From NCBI RefSeq assembly GCF_009737085.1, contig NZ_WOVL01000020.1, positions 28,302 through 92,301 of the forward strand: a stretch of DNA of 64,000 bases, written 5' to 3'. This DNA is from Paenibacillus sp. NEAU-GSW1. Its GTDB lineage: Bacteria > Bacillota > Bacilli > Paenibacillales > Paenibacillaceae. Shown here in pieces: positions 35,062 through 44,203 of this stretch. The notes under the pieces are model-generated. The model was not told the origin of the DNA, ran no database searches, and saw only the letters and a list, made by a program, of their open reading frames with translations. A program made the translations under genes and the position numbers. Numbering within the stretch: position 1 is the first letter of the stretch; every line of letters begins with the position of its first letter.

Positions 35062-36213
35062 TTAATGCCATTGAAGCTTAAGAGAATCAGCCTCCATAGC
35101 CATTTGTTTGTGTACAGTAATAATACAATCAAGCCGGTTAAGTCTTTCTTTGAGCTTAGTATGGTTTGGTTCATCCTCTAACTGAGCCAAAATGGAAAAG
35201 AACTGCGGGACTTCCCATACACTTCTCAAGGCGGTGCTTAAACAGAAGCCATATCTCACTAATCTTACGTCACCCTGCCATCCCATATCTCGCAGTCCCT
35301 CTAGGTATGCATTATATAAAGAGGTTTGAAACCTTATATATTGGTCAGGCAGAATAATTCCAAGACTCATGTTCACGCCAAATAACTTACCTAAGTCTTC
35401 GCCGATACCTGATATACTCATGAACTGCCAGTCGATTAGCACGAGTTGACTTTCGCTCGCTTCTTTTTTAACGAGCAACATATTCATCTGACTCAAATCT
35501 TGATGTGCCAGTACACGCGGCAGCTGTTGGAGTGAGTCTATTGCAGAATCAATGTTTTCGAGGATCTCTTGATACCAAGCCCATGTACTTTGCTCATTGT
35601 CCGTAGATATTCGGCTTGCATACGCCTCCATATTAGGAGCATACATGCGGCTTGCAGTCGTCCATGACTTGAGCCAAGCTCTGCATATCCACTCATGATC
35701 CGGTACCGTTTTAATCCCTTTAAGATAGGCCCCATTAAAACGACCTAATTGTCGAGCAATATAAGAAAATTGCTCGACGGTATTTGCGTATTCGCCCTTT
35801 ACATATTCCATCCAGAGCCAAATGGTACCATCTTGTTGTTCTTCAACCAAATAGCTTTCTGTAGCGTAAATGGAATCAGGAAGTTCTCTCAAAACCCCTG
35901 ACTCAAATACAAGCGCTTCACGTCGCCAGTAGTTGTGATGTTTAATGTTATCTTTCTCGGCTGTATCCGGTTTAATGATTTTTAAAATAACGCACCACGG
36001 CTTCAATTCGTTATGTAGCTTTACCAGACCATGCAAGCGGAATATACCAGAGGTAGTGAAGTTTGGGGTTTTATAACCAATATCGTCACATGTTATTGAT
36101 ACAAGTTCAAAAGCTGCATTCCCATGGATAAATTCAATACAAGCGTTGATTCGGTCAATCTTATTCTCTAAAGATATTTTGGTATTATTTTTCAACATAA
36201 ATTCTGTGTGCAT
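35062..36213 (-). CDS. Phosphotransferase of the APH/choline kinase fold
   Basis: 383 residues. The catalytic loop is VLAHQDLSQMNMLLVKKE (HxDxxxxN) and the metal site LVLIDWQFMSISGIGEDLGKLFG (D in IDW). The N-lobe resembles those of small-molecule kinases. The substrate is unknown; antibiotic or sugar phosphorylation are possible. Single gene within the rlmH-proximal module. A weak hairpin (ACGGCA..TGCCGT, about 35003-35031) lies after its stop. Confidence 0.82.
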   Translation of the reverse strand: MHTEFMLKNNTKISLENKIDRINACIEFIHGNAAFELVSITCDDIGYKTPNFTTSGIFRLHGLVKLHNELKPWCVILKIIKPDTAEKDNIKHHNYWRREALVFESGVLRELPDSIYATESYLVEEQQDGTIWLWMEYVKGEYANTVEQFSYIARQLGRFNGAYLKGIKTVPDHEWICRAWLKSWTTASRMYAPNMEAYASRISTDNEQSTWAWYQEILENIDSAIDSLQQLPRVLAHQDLSQMNMLLVKKEASESQLVLIDWQFMSISGIGEDLGKLFGVNMSLGIILPDQYIRFQTSLYNAYLEGLRDMGWQGDVRLVRYGFCLSTALRSVWEVPQFFSILAQLEDEPNHTKLKERLNRLDCIITVHKQMAMEADSLKLQWH

Positions 36214-36343
36214 TTAATCTCCCCCCCTTGTTGAAATAAACTGCCCAATAGCTTAACGAGGCTACGGTCGCTCCTGCGGCAACCTCGTGTTGTAGTCTAT
36301 TTAGCTCTTGTTCACCGTTAGCGGAATAGCGCGAATAAGGTAC

Positions 36344-37078
36344 TCAATCAAGGGGACAGTCCCCTACGTGTGACAACAAAATCGCACGTAACTCCTCTAT
36401 TTCGGTAATCACTGCTAGAGGGCGAGGCTCTTGAGGTACTTGATAATTCTTCTTATTTAACCATATAGCTTTCAACCCTTCTTGTATTGGAGCCGCAACA
36501 TCATTTGTCCAAGAGTCGCCCACGACAAGTACCTGTTCTGGTGGTAAAGAAGTCATACTTAGAACATAATGATAAATTTCTGGGCTTGGTTTTTCATAGC
36601 CGATAACTTCGGATATGAACACATACTCTTTTGGAATGATACCATCTAATCCGATTGCCTCGAATTTATCATCCTGCCACCCTTTGCTTCCATTCGTCAA
36701 TACTCCTATTTGATAATAATTACTAAGATCCTTAATGGTTTTGTTTATCATCACATTAGGCTTCATATGCTTTTTACTTATTGATTGGTAGAACATTTCA
36801 AAGTTAATTGCCGTTTCTACATCCGTTGTTTTCCCCATTTGATCCATAGAATAGAGAAAACGTTTAGTCCGATATTCGTCAAAAGAAATTTGTTTGCTAT
36901 CTAATTTCTTTACTAAGAAATGTTCTACATTACTAAAGACTTCAAATAAATCGTTACTATTCATTTCACTGGTGAAAAAATGATTTCTGAACGCGTCCTT
37001 AACACTATTTTCCCAATAGTCGGCAAAGTGTAAAAGTGTATCATCTAGATCAAACAAAACCAATTTAATTGGATACAT
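36344..37078 (-). CDS. HAD superfamily hydrolase (YjjG/nucleotidase-like)
   Basis: 244 residues. HAD motif I is LVLFDLDDTLLHF, motif II is VLTNGSKGWQ, motif III lies in EVIGYEKPSPEIYH and motif IV in VVGDSWTNDVAA. A helical cap domain sits between motifs I and II. It would dephosphorylate a small phosphate ester such as a nucleotide or sugar phosphate. Confidence 0.9.
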   Translation of the reverse strand: MYPIKLVLFDLDDTLLHFADYWENSVKDAFRNHFFTSEMNSNDLFEVFSNVEHFLVKKLDSKQISFDEYRTKRFLYSMDQMGKTTDVETAINFEMFYQSISKKHMKPNVMINKTIKDLSNYYQIGVLTNGSKGWQDDKFEAIGLDGIIPKEYVFISEVIGYEKPSPEIYHYVLSMTSLPPEQVLVVGDSWTNDVAAPIQEGLKAIWLNKKNYQVPQEPRPLAVITEIEELRAILLSHVGDCPLD

Positions 37079-37323
37079 AATACTCTCCCATCCATTTCCT
37101 GAATATTATTTTTTCCAATTCTATCCTTCCACTCAGATGCATGCAACACTTATTTTTAAACATTCTTTCAATTTGTTACTACTCTAACGAGTTGAAGTTA
37201 CCGATGGATACTGTAGCTCAACTTTTCTGCCCGTCCCTCGGCATCTCAAAAGTACTGTCACTCACTATCCTGCCCGTTAATAAAGGCTACCAAATTATAA
37301 ACCCATAGAATTCGTAGTACCCT

Positions 37324-37379
37324 AATAAACAACCCCTAGCGCTCGAACACTTATGTTCAAGTCTAGGGGCTGTTTATTT
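37324..37379. terminator. Long hairpin, both directions
   Basis: AATAAACAACCCCTAG and CTAGGGGCTGTTTATT pair over 16 bp with one mismatch around a 23-base loop. On the minus strand it follows the remnant described next. Confidence 0.7.
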
Positions 37380-37382
37380 AAA

Positions 37383-37470
37383 AGCTCGTATCAATTCCTT
37401 ATTAATTTTCCTCAGAATATCAACCTGATTCATGTCGAGTCGACTAATAGCAATCTCATCCTGAAACTCG
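37383..37470 (-). pseudogene. 3' remnant of an unrecognised gene
   Basis: The minus strand reads EFQDEIAISRLDMNQVDILR, then KINKELIRAFK, stop, directly before the hairpin at 37324. It has the look of a genuine C-terminus, but nothing upstream continues it. From 37470 to about 37838 the sequence holds only short, mixed fragments that I cannot assign. Confidence 0.4.
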
Positions 37471-37756
37471 ACAACGACTAAGGATTACGATCACGATTTC
37501 GCCATGACGATATTCAACCAACAAGTACATCCGATTCTATGACAAGAAGACGGAAGCATTCAAGGTTCCACTCCGAGTATCTTTATTGAAGTACATGCTA
37601 AACTGTGGTGGTTCAGGTTGTACTCTTCTGAGGACACCCGGACAGTTTTCGATATGAGCGTAGGCGTTAATCGAGGCGTGGTGAAGCATCTCATGCACAT
37701 GTAGACATGAAGGACGAAGATCGGGTTACAGATGTGAAGCAGCTAGCGAGACGCGT

Positions 37757-39163
37757 TTGAATCTCTCCCGAATCCGTCCGTTTCAGCTTCACATTATAAT
37801 CATGCGACAGCTTCCCCACATGCTTCCATTCATCAGCAGGTTTCGCTCATATTCGGATAACTTCGAAACAAGTACGCCTACTGGAAAGTTTGCTTTTCAA
37901 ATGATGGGCGCTGTAGGCGAGTTAGAGCGTAATACCATAGTAGAAAACGTGAAAATGGGTATGAAACAACGAGCCAAAACAGGTAAGCATAATGGAAAGC
38001 TTCCGCTGGGGTATCAGGCTATTCCTGAACCCGGCGACTCTTCGAAGCGTTCGAAGCAGGTTGTCGTAATGGAAGAAGAAGCACTAATTGTACGAAAAAT
38101 ATACGAGCTATACGCTGGTGGGCGTGGATTAAAGAGCATTGCCAACGAACTAAACCACAGCAGCTACAAGACAAAGACCGGTAACACCTTCTCCACCTCC
38201 GCTGTAAAGGAAATCTTGAACAACCCGTTCTATAACGGCAAAATCCGTTACAATCGCTACGAGAACTGGAGTAATATGCGTAGGCGGGGCAAAAGCACTG
38301 AGCCGATCATTGCCGACGGAAGACACGAAGCCATTATTCACGATGCGCTATGGGAGAAAGTCCAATTTCTTCTCCAAAAGAAGTCATTCACGCCATCTCG
38401 TTTCTTCGACGGTGGGTTCTTGCTATCTGGGTTAATTCGCTGTCCAAAGTGTGGTTCGGCAATGGTCGCCAATCGCACACAGAACAAGACAAAAACTGGA
38501 GAAATCGTGAACCGCCTGTACTACTCGTGTGGAGCGTTTCGGAATAAGGGTAGCAGCGTGTGCTCAGCCAATAGCATTCGAAAACAGGAAGCCGAAGAAG
38601 AAGTGATGAATCGGTTAACGCTGGTTCTGTCCAAAAAAAGCATTCTAAGGGCCGTCGTGGACAAAATTAACCACAGGCTCACGACTCGGACATTACCGCT
38701 CCAATCCGAGCTATCACACATTAGAAGCCAATTAGAACATGCTGTGAACACAAAGCAACGTTACCTCGATCTATTTGAGCAAGGTAACGTTGATAAATCG
38801 CTATTCACCGGGAGAATACAGGAGATTCAAGCCAAGATAATTAAGCTTCACACGGAGAAAACCCGATTGGAGCTTGAACTGGCCGAAGACAATACTTCCC
38901 CTGTATCATTCGAACAGGTGCACGAGTTAATTCGCGGATTCAATCAGATACTTACCGCTGCGACATTCGAACAACGGAAGACGTTGTTGCACCTGTTTAT
39001 TAAGCAAATTACGGTGAACAAAAGTAAGAAGATCGATACGATTGAACTAAGCTTCGATGAAAACTTGAACTCCTTCTTCTCATCTCATCCGGTAGCGGCT
39101 ACAGCGGATTCATTCCAGTGTAAGCAAGAGCGGAATCGGGAGAGAATCGAAATTGCTATCTGA
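37757..39163 (+). pseudogene. Large serine recombinase lacking its catalytic domain
   Basis: The frame starts at 37757, but recombinase-like sequence begins only near 37838 (FRSYSDNFETSTPTGKF). It then runs intact through the recombinase domain (SIANELNHSSYKTKTGNTFS), the zinc ribbon (CPKCGSAM...YYSCGAFRNKGSSVC) and the coiled coil to a normal end. The ~120-residue resolvase domain with the catalytic serine is gone. It closely resembles the recombinase at 32429 but is not its copy. It may still bind attachment DNA. Confidence 0.85.
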
Positions 39164-39224
39164 AATTATGAAAACGCTTGCAAAATCGATATTCTTACTA
39201 TACCAGCAAGGGAGATGATTTTAT

Positions 39225-39863
39225 ATGGCCGTGGTAGGCAAACAGAAACAGCTCCAGATGTGGCCGAGACGGCCATTCTTGGATAAGATGCTGGACGACG
39301 GGGAAAGCCCCAATAAATGTGCGGCATGGTGCAAAGAGAAAGGCTTCGATATCTCGGTGCCGACGATGTACGAATACGCGAGAAAGCGTAGAGCGGCGAT
39401 AATTGGGGATGTTCAGGCGGATAAACTCCGCTCGGGAAAGTCGAGAGGAAAGCGCGTTGCCAACAATCCCACGAAAGCAGAACGTAAAGCCGCTCATATG
39501 ACCGTGGATAAGGTAAAGCACGATCTGGAGCTTTTGGACGAGGTTATTCAGAAAGGCTTCGAGACGCTAGCGAATATCGAGGAGATTAATCCGGCTACCG
39601 CCATAGCCGCTATCCAGTTGAAACATAAGATCACAAAAGGGACTCACAATGGTTACACAGTTTACGGCATAGAGGAAATCAAGCTTCGCGAAGCTGCAAG
39701 GGAGAACGCCATTGTTGCTGCTATACTAAAATTCGTCCCAGAGGAAAATCACTCTGCAGTAATGGAACTCATGGAGCAAGTAACACGGGATTATTATATA
39801 TCAATTGGATTGGATGAAGCTTACGAACAGATGAGCTCGAGGGGCGATAAAGGATTAATATAA
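39225..39863 (+). CDS. Hypothetical DNA-binding-like protein
   Basis: 212 residues, basic N-terminal half. SPNKCAAWCKEKGFDISVPTMYEYARKRRAAI looks like a helix-turn-helix, followed by a basic stretch (RSGKSRGKRVANNPTKAERKAAH) and helices. Organisation recalls small terminase-like or element-encoded DNA-binding proteins, but I do not recognise it. GGGAGATG lies before the ATG; it follows the recombinase by 61 bp and precedes a terminator. Confidence 0.6.
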   Translation: MAVVGKQKQLQMWPRRPFLDKMLDDGESPNKCAAWCKEKGFDISVPTMYEYARKRRAAIIGDVQADKLRSGKSRGKRVANNPTKAERKAAHMTVDKVKHDLELLDEVIQKGFETLANIEEINPATAIAAIQLKHKITKGTHNGYTVYGIEEIKLREAARENAIVAAILKFVPEENHSAVMELMEQVTRDYYISIGLDEAYEQMSSRGDKGLI

Positions 39864-39872
39864 GAGACAGCG

Positions 39873-39902
39873 AAGGAGAACGTCATAAGACTGTTCTCCT
39901 TT
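39873..39902 (+). terminator. Intrinsic terminator
   Basis: AAGGAGAAC and GTTCTCCTT are perfect arms, followed by T residues, 10 bp after the stop of the preceding gene. Confidence 0.8.
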
Positions 39903-39969
39903 AATCTATCCATTTATTGCTTTGAAACAACAAGTTTGAAAGAATAAGATCTGAAATTATATTTCGGTA

Positions 39970-42384
39970 TTATCTAACTCTTGTCCTCTGTAGCACTTCG
40001 GTTCGAACTGAAGAATAAATATCAATTTCTGCCGAGTGTTCAACTGTCAAAGATACACAGTAACTTTGAGTGTAGTTTAAATCTGATATCCATTTATTGA
40101 GACATCTTACCACGAGCGTTATTGGTGCTGACATTTGTGCGGTTTTAAAGTGCCGAATCGCTTTTTGATGGCATCCTTTGTTTCTAATATTTACGCCTGG
40201 CTTTAAAACAATCTCATATGGCTTTAGTGCAGTCGGAGTAGTATCTTCTTCATCTTCATCCGCTTCCTCAACTTCTGTAACGGCGTAGTGGGCTACTATT
40301 TCATCAGGTATGACAGTATGAAACAACTTAAACTCCATCTGCGCACCTAAATAACTATCGCCTCTTGTAGCTCTCACAACAGGGTCAAACGTAAGAACTG
40401 CTGATATCTTTTTTGTCCCTCTAGTTTCAAAGAAGCTACTTGGTAGATTTACAGAATACGTCTTCACTCTATTCAGACCGATTACGTCCTCATCCAACAA
40501 AACAATCCTGTTATCCAATGAATAAATGGCTTTCTCTACGTTTGGAATCCCATACCCCGTCATTTGCCATTGTGCTTTTTCCTGTTTGGATGCTGTGTAT
40601 CCCAAATTTGGAACTGGCGTAAGCTCAGTTGATTGAAGCAGTAAGTTCTTTAGATAATTAGCAGATTTGTCGGGGAAACTGTTTGCAATTTGCCCGAGTA
40701 GATTCGATACTTTCGGTGCAGAGAAACTTGTCCCATTATCAAAGCTGAATAAGGCTTCAGTAGGATTATTAGATAAAAGCGCTACTTTACCTCCAATATT
40801 TTCCGTAACACGATTAAAGTTCTCTCTTACAATCAGATTCCCACCATACTCGACGATTTCAGGTTTCATCATGCCATTGATTCCAAACCCTGTTCTACTG
40901 AACGGCGAAGGTTGCCCTTCTTCAGCAAATGTATGCCAAATATCTTGACCAGGTCTAGGCTCCATCGCTCGTGTAGAAGTTGCGATAGACCCAACCGTCA
41001 ATGATAACGCTGAAGTGGCTGGATTGATTATTTTAAAATCTTTATTCTCAACCAAATAGTTCGGATACCCACTTATTATCTCTTCAAGATCATAAAACAA
41101 ACTGGGTCTTTGATTGCCAGATGAAATTACAAATACTACATTACGGTATTCTAGAGCTAACTCATCTATAAGATTGGCAAGAGGAAACTGGCGGTTGCCT
41201 CCGTTGCCCAAGGGTTCAAAGCTATTGCCAAATGATATATTTACTACTTTAATTCGGTTTTCAATATTATTCAAAAACGTTCTTATGGCATCGTTTAATT
41301 GGTTTTCAAACAACTTCTCTGGATCATAGACTGGGGTGATATTGCCATGAAAGTCTCTCTCCGCATACATTACTTTTGCTGAAAACAACCAGTTAGTCGG
41401 AGAAAATTTCCTCTCTTCAATACAACGTTCGATATCGTAATAAATACTATTTCCTGCAACAGCGGTACCGTGACCCACGACATCGTGCGTCTGACGTTCC
41501 CCCTCTTGGAAGTTTTGCTCATCGCCCACGGCTTTTTCTAATAGCGGGTGATTTGAGACAATTCCAGAATCAATAACTAGAATTCCCGTTGCATCTTCAG
41601 GTGGTTCAGAAATTTCAAACTCCTCTACATCGATTTGCCGGTATTCTGAAGGACTAAACTTTGGTAGCATTGGTAGTTCTATTCTTGCTACTTCTTTTAA
41701 CATTATGATTTCATCAAAAATCGCCTTGTTTAACTTGACTCTTAATAGTGCAAATGACTTCATTATTAGTTTATCTGTTATGCTAAACTGAGGATTATCA
41801 CGGTAATTCTGAGATAGTTGTCTTATAAAAGTGTCAAGTATCTCGTCGTCCATTCTCCACAATTCAACGTTCAAGTAATAAAGCTGATCTTCCTGTAACG
41901 GACTTTGTTTGATCGCTTCGCCAATTTTCTCCTCGAGAGGGATATCTTCAATACCATCAATAGCATGAAAAAATTCATACTTATAACCGTCTGGCACAAC
42001 TCCAGAATACTGCGCCAGTTTATTTTTAAATACACTTAGTTCCTCGTCATTGCCAAATACGACCCAATAACCTTGTCTGTTTTCTGCAACCGAAAGAACC
42101 GTTAGTTCACCCATTGCGTTTAAGATTCTCTCAAAGCTAGGAATATCAACACTCTGGTTTACCTTAATTCTATAAATCAAATGTGGATTTATCGTCCCAC
42201 GAAACCTCTGTTTAATTTCAGCAAATGATTGAGAAATCTGATTTGCTTTCTGAAGGTTTTCTTGATGATATTGAATTTTATCCCTTGTTCCAATGGGCCT
42301 AAAGCCTCCGCCCCTTTGGTTAGAATTTCTCTTTGGAAGTTCTTCAACATACTGTGGTAAAGGTAAGTGATTGTGTCGGACCAT
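39970..42384 (-). CDS. Subtilisin-like S8 peptidase of an IetAS-type pair
   Basis: 804 residues. The catalytic triad is D272 (GILVIDSGI), H305 (VVGHGTAVAG) and S555 (NGTSFSAPKVS); the oxyanion asparagine is in VFVISSGNQ. An N-terminal ~260-residue domain and a C-terminal ~200-residue domain flank the peptidase. No signal peptide is present, so it acts inside the cell, unlike most subtilisins. Its ATG follows the TAA of the AAA ATPase gene without a gap. AAA ATPase plus cytoplasmic S8 peptidase is the composition of IetAS, first described as a plasmid toxin-antitoxin pair and later listed as an anti-phage system. Confidence 0.85.
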   Translation of the reverse strand: MVRHNHLPLPQYVEELPKRNSNQRGGGFRPIGTRDKIQYHQENLQKANQISQSFAEIKQRFRGTINPHLIYRIKVNQSVDIPSFERILNAMGELTVLSVAENRQGYWVVFGNDEELSVFKNKLAQYSGVVPDGYKYEFFHAIDGIEDIPLEEKIGEAIKQSPLQEDQLYYLNVELWRMDDEILDTFIRQLSQNYRDNPQFSITDKLIMKSFALLRVKLNKAIFDEIIMLKEVARIELPMLPKFSPSEYRQIDVEEFEISEPPEDATGILVIDSGIVSNHPLLEKAVGDEQNFQEGERQTHDVVGHGTAVAGNSIYYDIERCIEERKFSPTNWLFSAKVMYAERDFHGNITPVYDPEKLFENQLNDAIRTFLNNIENRIKVVNISFGNSFEPLGNGGNRQFPLANLIDELALEYRNVVFVISSGNQRPSLFYDLEEIISGYPNYLVENKDFKIINPATSALSLTVGSIATSTRAMEPRPGQDIWHTFAEEGQPSPFSRTGFGINGMMKPEIVEYGGNLIVRENFNRVTENIGGKVALLSNNPTEALFSFDNGTSFSAPKVSNLLGQIANSFPDKSANYLKNLLLQSTELTPVPNLGYTASKQEKAQWQMTGYGIPNVEKAIYSLDNRIVLLDEDVIGLNRVKTYSVNLPSSFFETRGTKKISAVLTFDPVVRATRGDSYLGAQMEFKLFHTVIPDEIVAHYAVTEVEEADEDEEDTTPTALKPYEIVLKPGVNIRNKGCHQKAIRHFKTAQMSAPITLVVRCLNKWISDLNYTQSYCVSLTVEHSAEIDIYSSVRTEVLQRTRVR

Positions 42385-43407
42385 TTAGAAACTCATTCCT
42401 CCATTTTTTTGACGAAGAGCATATCGTTCTCTATAACGAGTAAGCACGTAATTCATCTCTATGGAGGTCAAAACATCCCTGTTGTTTATAATCACGTGTT
42501 TCATTGCTTCCCTACACATAAGTTGCAAATCTGATGGTGAAAATCCTTCAGTTTCTTTTCCAAGTGAAGACAAATTCAATGTAGAATCCTTTTTTATAGG
42601 CTTTAAATAAAGCTTTATCAGTCGCTCTCTCTCTTCTTTGTCGGGCAGCTCAAAGTTTATTATCTCGTCGAATCTCCTCCAAATGGCTGGATCAAGTATA
42701 TGAGGATGATTAGTCGCGCAGATTAATAAACTTTCACCTTCAAAGTTATCAATCATTTGCAAAAAGTTATTAACAACTCGTTTGATCTCTCCAAGCTCAT
42801 GATGGTCATCACGATTCTTTCCAATAATATCAACCTCATCAAAAAGAACGACCCACATTCCATTTTTTATAAACTCGAAGACTTTGCGTAAATTCGTGGC
42901 GGTCTCTCCTAAGTATGAGGAAATTATCGCGTCAAAGTTAATGTATACCAATGGAGTTTGTAGAACTGAACTTAATATCTTTGCGCAGAACGTTTTCCCA
43001 GTACCCGGCAACCCACAGAATAAAGTTTTTCGAGTTGGAGCGAGATTATATGTTGCTAAAATATCAGTTGATTGAATCTCATTACAGATCTGTTCCAAAA
43101 TCAGTTTCTTGTCGTTTGATATTACTAGGTCATCCCACGAAAGATTATATTCCCTAACTTCTAATAGAGGAAAACCACTATCATTATCCCGGGGAATTGG
43201 AATATTTGCTCGATAACGATTGCTGTGGATTACAGCCTTGCTACTTTTAGCTGATGCATACAACGCATCTTTAAGTTGCTTTGCTGCGATATTGTGCTTC
43301 TTTCTTTTCTCTGAGTCAATAAACTCCTCAGCAATTCTTATAAAGTCTTCGTTATCTTGCTTAGAAAAAGCCAGAAACAGTTGTTTTATTATTTCATTAG
43401 TAGTCAC
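42385..43407 (-). CDS. AAA+ ATPase of an IetAS-type pair
   Basis: 340 residues from the GTG at 43405-43407, which has GAGGAGG 8 bp upstream; the longer ATG frame from 43443 lacks one. A helical N-terminus (about 100 residues) precedes the AAA core: Walker A GLPGTGKTF (K138), Walker B WVVLFDEVDII, sensor 1 LLICATNHP, and arginine finger region AIWRRFDEII. The nearest well-known relatives are FtsH/spastin-class AAA domains. It likely senses or unfolds a target and activates or restrains the coupled peptidase. First gene of the pair, 160 bp from the rlmH end. Confidence 0.88.
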   Translation of the reverse strand: MTTNEIIKQLFLAFSKQDNEDFIRIAEEFIDSEKRKKHNIAAKQLKDALYASAKSSKAVIHSNRYRANIPIPRDNDSGFPLLEVREYNLSWDDLVISNDKKLILEQICNEIQSTDILATYNLAPTRKTLFCGLPGTGKTFCAKILSSVLQTPLVYINFDAIISSYLGETATNLRKVFEFIKNGMWVVLFDEVDIIGKNRDDHHELGEIKRVVNNFLQMIDNFEGESLLICATNHPHILDPAIWRRFDEIINFELPDKEERERLIKLYLKPIKKDSTLNLSSLGKETEGFSPSDLQLMCREAMKHVIINNRDVLTSIEMNYVLTRYRERYALRQKNGGMSF

Positions 43408-43561
43408 ACTGTATTCCTCCTCACCCAACAGGGTGATAAGCATTAAATCATAATTTCGACATTTACCAGTATTCCCCTGCTACTTAAGGATTAATATTTC
43501 TAGAAAGAATTAACTCTAGTATGGCAATATTTCATAAAATGCAGGCGTACTTACAAAATTT

Positions 43562-43589
43562 TTAGCCGTCACTTATGGTACGGTTCTCC
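43562..43589 (-). repeat. Attachment site at the 3' end of rlmH
   Basis: The minus strand reads GGA GAA CCG TAC CAT AAG TGA CGGC: the last six codons and stop of rlmH. The same stretch of rlmH is the attB of SCC elements in staphylococci. The left flank (AAAATTTTTAGCCG) keeps one arm of the inverted repeat. Confidence 0.82.
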
Positions 43590-44048
43590 CCGATTAATCT
43601 TAAACGCCCGATACACCTGCTCCAGCAGAATCACCCGCATCATCTGATGCGGGTACGTCATCCGCCCGAAGCTGAGCTTCTTGTCGGCGCGGGACAGCAC
43701 CGCGGGCGAGAGACCGAGCGAGCCGCCGATCACGAATGCGACCGAGCCGCCTTCATAGACGGCTTGCTTCTCCATATGAGCGGCGAGCTGCTCGCTCGAC
43801 CAAGTCTCGCCGTCGATGGCGAGCGCCACGACATGCGCGTCCTGCTTCAGCGCGGCGAGGATCCGCTCGCCCTCGCGAGTGCGCACCTGCTCTTCCTCCG
43901 CCGGACTCATCGAGTCCGGCGTCTTCTCGTCCGCCAGCTCGCGGATGTCAATGCGAGCGTACGCACGCAGTCTTTTTACATATTCGTCTACGCCAAGCGA
44001 CCAATATTTTTCCTTCAACTTTCCTACACATACGATCTGAATTTGCAT
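43569..44048 (-). CDS. rlmH: 23S rRNA pseudouridine-1915 N3-methyltransferase RlmH
   Basis: 159 residues, full length. This SPOUT enzyme methylates pseudouridine 1915 in helix 69 of 23S rRNA, in assembled 70S ribosomes. The SAM knot is visible as [14 protein letters not shown] (about residues 102-115) and the C-terminus [31 protein letters not shown] is the family signature. The last codons double as the attachment site of the island. In many Firmicutes it lies close to the wal operon, as here. Confidence 0.98.
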   Translation of the reverse strand: MQIQIVCVGKLKEKYWSLGVDEYVKRLRAYARIDIRELADEKTPDSMSPAEEEQVRTREGERILAALKQDAHVVALAIDGETWSSEQLAAHMEKQAVYEGGSVAFVIGGSLGLSPAVLSRADKKLSFGRMTYPHQMMRVILLEQVYRAFKINRGEPYHK

Positions 44049-44141
44049 GCTTTAACGTCCTCCCGTGCTGCTTCTTAGCTACTTTACAGCTTATCTTATT
44101 GCCTCCTCCCGATGCAATAAACGACGCCCCGCGCATTAAAA

Positions 44142-44179
44142 AAACGACCACCCGCCCCGAACAGGGACGGTTGATCGTC
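44142..44179 (-). terminator. Imperfect hairpin after the anti-sigma-like gene
   Basis: AAACGACCACCCGCCCC and GGGACGGTTGATCGTCTT pair with some mismatches, followed on the minus strand by TTTTTT. Confidence 0.55.
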
Positions 44180-44203
44180 TTAACCTCACACCTAACAACT
44201 CTC

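Larger units (their letters stand above)
20261..43589. mobile_element. Composite SCC-like genomic island built on the 3' end of rlmH
   Basis: Six related copies of an attachment sequence (20261, 24105, 26169, 28518, 34353 and 43562) split this region into five modules. Each copy reads on the minus strand like the last codons of rlmH plus stop, and only the last one belongs to a real rlmH. Inside are two damaged large serine recombinases and a Cch-like helicase. Staphylococcal SCC elements have the same three properties: rlmH target, serine recombinase, Cch helicase. The modules are oriented alike, as expected from repeated insertion at the rlmH end, with older insertions pushed leftwards. Confidence 0.8.
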
